Assembly: GCA_964585535.1 (NCBI GenBank)
Contig: CAZPDW010000075.1
Location: 1-9,941 of the forward strand
DNA length: 9,941 nt
Source: JAUVYV01 sp964585535
GTDB taxonomy: Bacteria > Planctomycetota > Phycisphaerae > Sedimentisphaerales > Anaerobacaceae
Reading direction: 5' to 3'
Shown: piece by piece, positions 5,599-9,941 of the stretch
Numbering within the stretch: the first letter of the stretch is position 1
Layout of the letters: each line of letters begins with the position of its first letter
Program-made: the position numbers and the translations under genes
Notes under the pieces: generated by a model
Databases searched by the model: none
What the model was told of the DNA's origin: nothing
What the model saw: only the letters and a program-made list of their open reading frames with translations

Positions 5599-5612
5599 TA
5601 CCCTGAAGGGTA
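5599..5612 (+). promoter_or_regulatory. Palindrome/hairpin before the permease gene
   Basis: TACCCTGAAGGGTA has 6-base perfect arms around GA. As RNA it forms a five-pair stem with a UGAA tetraloop. As DNA it has the dyad form of a repressor operator. It lies 45 bases before the permease ATG and downstream of the candidate promoter, so it could act at either level. Confidence 0.35.
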
Positions 5613-5656
5613 TATCCGCTGATTTTGTTGTTTCTGAGTTTTTGACGGGCGAAACA

Positions 5657-7003
5657 ATGTGGCTGATAGTTCTCCTTTTTCTTTGCGTCATCTTCATAGT
5701 GGTCTCGACGACCAAGCTGAAGCTTCATCCCTTTCTTGCGCTCCTCGCCGCCGCATTGGGCTACGGCGTCCTGTGCGGAAGAATGAATCTTATCGATGTA
5801 ATTGATAGTATCAAGACCGGTTTTGGCGGGACAATCGGCCATATCGGTATCGTCATACTGGCCGGCTCGGTGATAGGGACATTTCTGGAAAAAAGCGGCG
5901 GGGCTTTGAACCTTGCTCAGGCGATTTTGAAACTGCTGGGCGCAAAAAAAGTTCCTTTGGCAATGAGTATTGTCGGCTATATCGTAAGTGTGCCTGTTTT
6001 CTGCGACTCAGGCTTTGTGCTCTTGTCGCCGTTGTGCAGGGCGCTGTCGCGCAGGGCAAAAGTACCACTGGCGGCAAGTGCCATAGCGCTTAGCTTGGGC
6101 TTATATGCGACGCATACGATGGTCCCGCCTACGCCCGGACCCGTTGCAGCGGCCGGAATGCTCAAGGCGGATTTGGGTTTGGTGATACTCTGGGGCGGGC
6201 TGGTTAGTATGATTTCGCTAATTGCGGGATGGTTGTTCGCTGTAAAGTTCGCTGCGAAAGTGCCCCTGGCGAACGAGCCGGCCGGTGAGACCGATGTCAA
6301 TGTTGACTCTTCGACTAAAGGGCCTTCGGCTGTCAAATCCGTAATTCCAATTCTGCTGCCAATCGCGCTGATTGTCGCCAGGTCGATAGCCGAGTATCCA
6401 ACACATCCGCTGGGTGACAGCGAGAAAATGCTGAGCGTTATCGGCTTTGTTGGCCATCCGGTAGTGGCGTTGTTGTTGGGTGTGCTTTTTTCGTTTATGC
6501 TGCCGAAGAAACTGACGACGGATATGCTGGCTACCTCGGGTTGGGTCGGCCAGGCCGTACTCTCGGCGGCGGCGATAATTATCATCACCGGCTGTGGCGG
6601 GGCCTTTGGAAAGGTGCTCCAGAACTCGGGTATCTCCGATGTCGTCGGTGCTAAGCTCAGCAGCGAAACAACTCTGAGTATCTGGCTGCCTTTTTTATTG
6701 GCCGCCGCCTTGAAAACCGCGCAGGGCTCTTCAACGGTCGCGATAATCACAACCGCAGGCATTGTGGCGCCGCTTCTTGGCACGCTGGGACTCGATTCTG
6801 CCAGCGCCCGCGCCCTGGCGGTAGTCTCAATAGGCGCCGGTTCTATGGTCGTCAGCCATGCCAACGACAGTTACTTCTGGGTTGTGACGGGGCTAAGCAA
6901 AATGAGCGTGAAAGAGGGATACAAACTCCAGACCTTGGGGACCTTCGTCCAGGGTATTGTCGCTGCGGTGGCGCTGTGGGTGGTAAGCTTGATAGCGCTA
7001 TAA
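5657..7003 (+). CDS. GntP-family sugar-acid permease (probable glycerate/gluconate:H+ symporter)
   Basis: A hydrophobic protein of 448 residues, the usual length for the GntP family of inner-membrane proton symporters for gluconate and related acids. About twelve membrane spans are expected. Family motifs seen are GHIGIVILAGSVIGTFLEKSG (61-81, within one span), PVFCDSGFVLLSP (113-125), THTMVPPTPGPVAAAG (152-167), TGCGGAFGKVLQNSG (311-325), ALKTAQGSSTVAIIT (351-365) and SHANDSYFWVVTG (400-412). A hydrophilic loop (about 205-225, NEPAGETDVNVDSSTKG) separates the two halves. The ATG at 5657 is preferred because the protein then begins directly with the first membrane span; an in-frame TTG at 5642 would add five residues. 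Neither has a strong ribosome binding site. The next gene, 51 bases downstream, is a glycerate kinase, so glycerate is the likeliest substrate. The leader carries a possible RNA element and a palindrome. Confidence 0.92.
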   Translation: MWLIVLLFLCVIFIVVSTTKLKLHPFLALLAAALGYGVLCGRMNLIDVIDSIKTGFGGTIGHIGIVILAGSVIGTFLEKSGGALNLAQAILKLLGAKKVPLAMSIVGYIVSVPVFCDSGFVLLSPLCRALSRRAKVPLAASAIALSLGLYATHTMVPPTPGPVAAAGMLKADLGLVILWGGLVSMISLIAGWLFAVKFAAKVPLANEPAGETDVNVDSSTKGPSAVKSVIPILLPIALIVARSIAEYPTHPLGDSEKMLSVIGFVGHPVVALLLGVLFSFMLPKKLTTDMLATSGWVGQAVLSAAAIIIITGCGGAFGKVLQNSGISDVVGAKLSSETTLSIWLPFLLAAALKTAQGSSTVAIITTAGIVAPLLGTLGLDSASARALAVVSIGAGSMVVSHANDSYFWVVTGLSKMSVKEGYKLQTLGTFVQGIVAAVALWVVSLIAL

Positions 7004-7015
7004 AAAATTTTCCTC

Positions 7016-7032
7016 GGTGTCACCGTGACACT
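7016..7032 (+). promoter_or_regulatory. Intergenic hairpin between permease and kinase genes
   Basis: GTGTCA (7017-7022) and TGACAC (7026-7031) are perfect complements around CCG, extendable by one G-T pair to 7016-7032. No T-run follows, so it is not a classical terminator. It sits between the permease stop (7003) and the kinase ATG (7055) and could adjust the ratio of the two products by mRNA processing, or be an operator. Confidence 0.35.
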
Positions 7033-7054
7033 AATTAAACCGCGTTTGTACCTT

Positions 7055-8179
7055 ATGAAGATTGTAGTTGCAATGGACTCGTTCAAGGCAGGTTTATCCG
7101 CCGCCGAGGCCTGTGGTATTGTCGCCGATGCCGTCGGAGAATATATGCCGACCGCCGTGGTCGTTAAAAAGCCGATGGCGGACGGCGGCGAGGGAACTGC
7201 GCAGGTGATGATGGATGCCTCCGGCGGCCGATGGGTCCCTCGAACAGTGACCGGCCCTTTTGAGGATATGCGCGTTAAGGCCGGTTTTGTATGGTTTGAA
7301 ACCGATAAGACGGCTGTTGTAGAAATGGCCGCCGCCAGCGGCCTTGAACTTCTCGCTCGAGACCAATTGAACCCGATGAAAACGACTACCTACGGCACGG
7401 GAGAGCTGATAAAAAAAGCGTCTGAGTATGGAGCCGAAAAGATTCTTCTGGCAGTCGGAGGAAGCGCAACCGTGGACGGCGGTGTCGGGGCGGCGGAGGC
7501 GCTCGGCTTCAGCTTCCTTGACGCAAAGGGCAGTCCGGTTCCCCCCGGCGGAAGGGGGCTTTTCCTGATAGAAACCATAGTGAGGCCGGAAGGATTGCAT
7601 CTGCCGCCTGTGGAAGTTTTGTGCGATGTTGACAATCCACTTTGCGGTGAGAACGGAGCGGCAAAAGTGTATGGGCCTCAGAAGGGTGCGACCGGGCGGA
7701 TGGTTGACCGGCTTGACAATGGCCTTGCTCATCTTGCAGCGATTGTAAGTGAGCAGCTTGGTCGTGATATTGCGAACCTGCCCGGTGCGGCAGCGGCGGG
7801 GGGGCTGGCGGCCGGAGCGGCGGCGTTTATGAATGCCGCTATAGTATCCGGCATAGAGGTCGTGATGGCACGCAGCAAGCTTGGCGACGAGCTGAAAAAC
7901 GCCGACTGGGTAATTACAGGCGAGGGCCGCTTCGATACGCAGTCGCTGCAGGGAAAAGTTGTCTCTGGTATATGCAGAATGGCCCGCAAGTATGCCGTTC
8001 GAGTAGCCGTCGTAGCCGGACAGGTTGCTCTTGCAGCGAAAGAATATGAGCGATTCGGCATTGTCGATGCTCTCGCCTGCCGCAGGCGGGGGATGACTGT
8101 GGATTATGCCGTACGGAACAGCCGGGCCTTGCTGCATGATGCCGCCCGTGGCCTTGCCGAACGGCTGTTCATAGGATAG
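7055..8179 (+). CDS. Glycerate kinase (GarK/GlxK family)
   Basis: A cytoplasmic kinase of 374 residues that phosphorylates glycerate with ATP; members of this family usually form 2-phosphoglycerate, which enters lower glycolysis. It opens with MKIVVAMDSFKAGLSAAEA, the standard start of the family, so the ATG at 7055 is chosen over a GTG at 7025 that lies inside a hairpin and adds ten uncharacteristic residues. Conserved segments are KPMADGGEGTA (39-49), VGGSATVDGGVGAAEALGF (134-152), CDVDNPLCGENGAAKVYGPQ (190-209) followed by KGA, AAGGLAAGAAAF (247-258) and ITGEGRFDTQSLQGK (287-301). E. coli GarK and GlxK are about 380 residues, so the gene is complete. No Shine-Dalgarno sequence is visible. 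It forms a uptake-and-phosphorylation pair with the GntP-type permease 51 bases upstream, suggesting growth on glycerate or on sugar acids broken down through it. Confidence 0.95.
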   Translation: MKIVVAMDSFKAGLSAAEACGIVADAVGEYMPTAVVVKKPMADGGEGTAQVMMDASGGRWVPRTVTGPFEDMRVKAGFVWFETDKTAVVEMAAASGLELLARDQLNPMKTTTYGTGELIKKASEYGAEKILLAVGGSATVDGGVGAAEALGFSFLDAKGSPVPPGGRGLFLIETIVRPEGLHLPPVEVLCDVDNPLCGENGAAKVYGPQKGATGRMVDRLDNGLAHLAAIVSEQLGRDIANLPGAAAAGGLAAGAAAFMNAAIVSGIEVVMARSKLGDELKNADWVITGEGRFDTQSLQGKVVSGICRMARKYAVRVAVVAGQVALAAKEYERFGIVDALACRRRGMTVDYAVRNSRALLHDAARGLAERLFIG

Positions 8180-8200
8180 AACCTGACTCGCCGAAAACGC

Positions 8201-8206
8201 TATAAT
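8201..8206 (+). promoter_or_regulatory. -10 element before the small membrane protein gene
   Basis: A perfect TATAAT lies 44 bases before ATG 8250. No -35 hexamer is found at 15-19 bases spacing. A hairpin CCCTT-CAAA-AAGGG (8226-8239) lies in the leader and overlaps part of the purine-rich ribosome binding region. Confidence 0.35.
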
Positions 8207-8249
8207 AGTATCCGATAATCTTTTGCCCTTCAAAAAGGGACAGGAGCAA

Positions 8250-8639
8250 ATGCCGAATCTCGTAAATAGTCGAAAAACCGGCAAGCCCGTACCGGACAAA
8301 CCCGACGGCCGGCTTCTGGCAGTTACATCGCTGCTTACAGCTTTGATGTGCATCGGCTTGTTTGTAATATCCATTCACAGAATCAAGAGTTTGCATCAGA
8401 CCTCTTTTCAGGTCTGCCTGATAAGCGAAACACCGGTTTACAGGACCATAAATTCCCTTTGTGGTATCCTGCCTGCCGTGGCGGTAATACTTGCAGTCCT
8501 GGCCCTTATACGCTGCCGTGGGGCAAACGCCCGCTCAGGGATAAAGGTTGTCGCATTGATTGGCTTAATCGTCAGTTTGTCTTCTTTTGCCGTTTATTTT
8601 GCAGCTCTTGTCCGGCTTGCTTCGGAACAATTGTATTGA
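8250..8639 (+). CDS. Small membrane protein, DUF4190-like
   Basis: A 129-residue protein with a polar, proline- and lysine-containing N-terminus (PNLVNSRKTGKPVPDKPDG) and three membrane segments (about 21-42, 68-87 and 99-121). The middle and last helices, with the linker ALIRCRGANARSGIKVVALI (84-103), resemble the DUF4190 arrangement, in which a helix ends in an ALxRxR-like motif and a glycine-rich turn leads into the next helix. Function is unknown. The ATG at 8250 follows a purine-rich stretch containing AGGAG (8242-8246) and AAGGGA (8235-8240). An in-frame TTG at 8223 would add nine residues but lies in a hairpin. It has its own -10 element, so it need not belong to the glycerate operon 70 bases upstream. 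Confidence 0.7.
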   Translation: MPNLVNSRKTGKPVPDKPDGRLLAVTSLLTALMCIGLFVISIHRIKSLHQTSFQVCLISETPVYRTINSLCGILPAVAVILAVLALIRCRGANARSGIKVVALIGLIVSLSSFAVYFAALVRLASEQLY

Positions 8640-8799
8640 ACAATATTCTCACGTTGATTTTACCCCCGGATGCAAAGAAAGTGCGTCCCGTCCGCTCAAA
8701 ACCCGCTTTCTGTCACAGCAGGACTTGACAATATCAGCTAAAGCCCCGCTGCCGTCAGGCCGATATCTTATTGCCTGTGCTTTCACGTGCAAGCCGTAC

Positions 8800-8805
8800 T
8801 ATAAT
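8800..8805 (+). promoter_or_regulatory. -10 element before the CBS-domain gene
   Basis: A perfect TATAAT lies 95 bases before ATG 8901, again without a -35 hexamer at the right distance. The 261-base gap 8640-8900 carries no convincing gene. It holds a short hairpin GCGG-AGA-CCGC (8845-8855) and a direct repeat GAGACCG (8848-8854, 8864-8870), both in the expected leader. Confidence 0.35.
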
Positions 8806-8900
8806 CTTACCGGGGATTTTGATTATAGGAGCTTTAAGGCGGAAGCGGAGACCGCGGCAAACTGAGACCGGCCAAAGGAAACCTTAAACGGAGAATTGTT

Positions 8901-9818
8901 ATGGCAGATGAAGATTTCCAGGCAGTCGGTAATAACGGTCTCGAAACGGCAAACCCCGCCCAGACCCCCTCGGCTGTTTGTGAACAATCGCCACAGGAGA
9001 AAACAAAGGCAAAGGACATCGCACAATACGGAATTGTCACCATCGACAAGGATTCGTCCGTCTATCAGGCCATAGCCCTGATGTTCAAAAGTAATGTCAC
9101 CGGCCTGCCCGTCGTTGACGATTCGGGCATGGTCGGAATAATCTCCGAAAAAGACGTGTTGAAGCTCCTCTACGACACCGAGTTCGTCGCGGGAAACGTC
9201 GCTGATTATATGACCGAAAATGTCATCACCTTCGACGAGCAAGCTCAGCTCACCGAAATCTGCGACTGCCTCATAAACAACGGCTTTCGCAGAGTCCCCA
9301 TATTACATAACGGCAAACTCGCAGCCATTATAAGCAGGGCGGACCTTATCAGGGCCGGGCAGCATAAGTTCAGGCCGGACTCCGACGACAGCTCAACGCC
9401 GCCTCCGAACGTCCTTATGGCGGCGGATATAATGAAGTGCGGCCTGCTCACCATCAAGAGATACTCGCCAATCTACCAGGCGATGGGCATTATCGCCAAA
9501 AGAAACATTACCGGCCTGCCCGTCGTTGACGACAATTTGAACCTTGTCGGCATCATCTCCGAAAAAGATATGCTAAAACTGCTCTACGACCCCGATGCAA
9601 AGCCCGGTTTCGTCAGGGACTTTATGACCGAAGACGTAATCAGTTTCGATACCGACGACTGCCTCTTCGAGATATGTCACTGCCTGATAAACAATAACTT
9701 CCGCCGAGTCCCAATCCTCGACCACGGCAAGCTCACCGGCATCATCAGCAGAACCGACATAATGCAGTATATCCTCAAAAACAGGACCCACTTCTTCAGG
9801 TACAAACGGATGAGCTGA
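8901..9818 (+). CDS. Four-CBS-domain protein (two tandem Bateman modules)
   Basis: A soluble protein of 305 residues made almost wholly of CBS domains, which bind adenine nucleotides such as AMP, ATP or S-adenosylmethionine and act as energy or ligand sensors. The first 38 residues are polar and look disordered. CBS1 is about 39-90, CBS2 about 102-151, CBS3 about 175-229 and CBS4 about 241-292. CBS1 and CBS3 share TGLPVVDD and VGIISEKD (78-85, 216-223); CBS2 and CBS4 share NxxFRRVPIL and xIISRxD. The Asp ending each IISxxD motif is the usual ribose-binding residue, so all four sites look competent. There is no attached catalytic, transporter or DNA-binding domain, so the partner is unknown. 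GGAGA ends six bases before the ATG. It is convergent with the gene at the right edge, 29 bases away. Confidence 0.93.
   Translation: MADEDFQAVGNNGLETANPAQTPSAVCEQSPQEKTKAKDIAQYGIVTIDKDSSVYQAIALMFKSNVTGLPVVDDSGMVGIISEKDVLKLLYDTEFVAGNVADYMTENVITFDEQAQLTEICDCLINNGFRRVPILHNGKLAAIISRADLIRAGQHKFRPDSDDSSTPPPNVLMAADIMKCGLLTIKRYSPIYQAMGIIAKRNITGLPVVDDNLNLVGIISEKDMLKLLYDPDAKPGFVRDFMTEDVISFDTDDCLFEICHCLINNNFRRVPILDHGKLTGIISRTDIMQYILKNRTHFFRYKRMS
9099..9121 (+). repeat. Direct repeat inside the CBS gene, copy 1
   Basis: These 23 bases, encoding TGLPVVD, are identical to 9510-9532. The offset is 411 bases, exactly 137 codons, and marks an internal duplication of one Bateman module. Confidence 0.9.
9510..9532 (+). 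repeat. Direct repeat inside the CBS gene, copy 2
   Basis: Identical to 9099-9121. A further shared stretch, ATCTCCGAAAAAGA, begins at 9141 in the first module and 9555 in the second; the offset there is 414, so one codon was gained between the two repeats. Confidence 0.9.
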
Positions 9819-9847
9819 CCCCCGCCCGGACCGCCTTTTGCTGCCTC

Positions 9848-9941
9848 TCAGGCCGTGTACGTCGAGGCGCTCGTCTCGCCGCCTTTGCCGGTCCAGTTCG
9901 TATGGAAAAACTCGCCTCTCGGCTTATCCACCCGCTCGTAT
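9848..9941 (-). CDS. C-terminal end of an unrecognised protein
   Basis: The minus strand reads 30 residues ending in TGA at 9850-9848: YERVDKPRGEFFHTNW, then TGKGGETSASTYTA. The ordered, aromatic- and glycine-containing sequence and normal codon use suggest the true end of a conserved enzyme rather than a chance frame. The family cannot be named from this fragment. It converges on the CBS gene, and no terminator hairpin is evident in the 29 bases between the two stops. Confidence 0.55.
   Translation of the reverse strand, partial: YERVDKPRGEFFHTNWTGKGGETSASTYTA

Noticed and set aside
5977..6864. 295-codon minus-strand open frame opposite the permease
   Set aside because: It mirrors the permease reading frame; the translation is a Ser/Thr/Pro-rich low-information sequence with no domain.
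7094..8374. 426-codon minus-strand open frame opposite the glycerate kinase
   Set aside because: It is antisense to a kinase with every family motif in place. Its translation is rich in His, Arg and Ser without recognisable domains, as expected from the complement of a GC-rich gene.
8725..8730. Perfect TTGACA as a -35 for the CBS gene
   Set aside because: No -10-like hexamer lies 15-19 bases downstream (the DNA there is GC-rich), and the TATAAT at 8800 is too far away.
8587..8865. 92-codon plus-strand frame after the small membrane protein
   Set aside because: It starts inside the DUF4190-like gene in another frame, has no ribosome binding site and no recognisable sequence, and spans a likely promoter region.
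1..9941. tRNA, rRNA or CRISPR array
   Set aside because: No regularly spaced repeats and no cloverleaf or rRNA-like sequence were noticed by eye; the only direct repeats are inside the CBS gene and short leader motifs.

Overview
The window looks like a piece of a Planctomycetota chromosome, most likely class Phycisphaerae. The lines of evidence are a secreted S1-type sulfatase, a pseudopilin with the RAFTLIELLVVIAIIALL leader and an exact H-X9-DG motif, remnants of a glycoside hydrolase and an RHS/YD-repeat protein, and a bacterial ispG of the methylerythritol phosphate pathway. The assignment rests on gene content only. No rRNA, tRNA, CRISPR array or complete insertion sequence was seen.

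Left block (1-1606, minus strand): ispG is followed after about 48 bases by the start of a membrane glycosyltransferase-like gene that runs off the left edge. ispG is divergent from the sulfatase gene, and the 79-base gap holds promoter-like elements for both directions. Plus strand, 1686-4182: a Tat-type secreted, probably lipid-anchored sulfatase, then an H-X9-DG pseudopilin with its own strong -10 element and ribosome binding site.

Decayed block (4183-5470): a signal-peptide ORF resembles the start of a GH106-like enzyme and breaks off after about 45 residues. It is followed by an AT-rich 129-residue membrane protein gene, a boxA-like motif, and a start-less open frame that joins an RHS fragment to the C-terminal sugar-binding end of a glycoside hydrolase. 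This looks like one or two large genes reduced to fragments around a foreign insertion.

Glycerate block (5471-8179): a promoter-like pair, a leader able to form a compact three-way junction with an alternative pairing, a GntP-family permease and a glycerate kinase. Together these would import glycerate (or a related sugar acid) and phosphorylate it into glycolysis. Right block (8180-9941): a small DUF4190-like membrane protein, a protein with four CBS domains arising from duplication of a Bateman module, and the last 30 residues of an unrecognised convergent gene.

Taken together, the sulfatase, the glycoside hydrolase remnant and the sugar-acid uptake genes fit a degrader of sulfated polysaccharides. 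No single complete novel system is evident. The best candidates for something undescribed are the structured leader before the permease and the fragment mosaic carrying the AT-rich orphan membrane protein.
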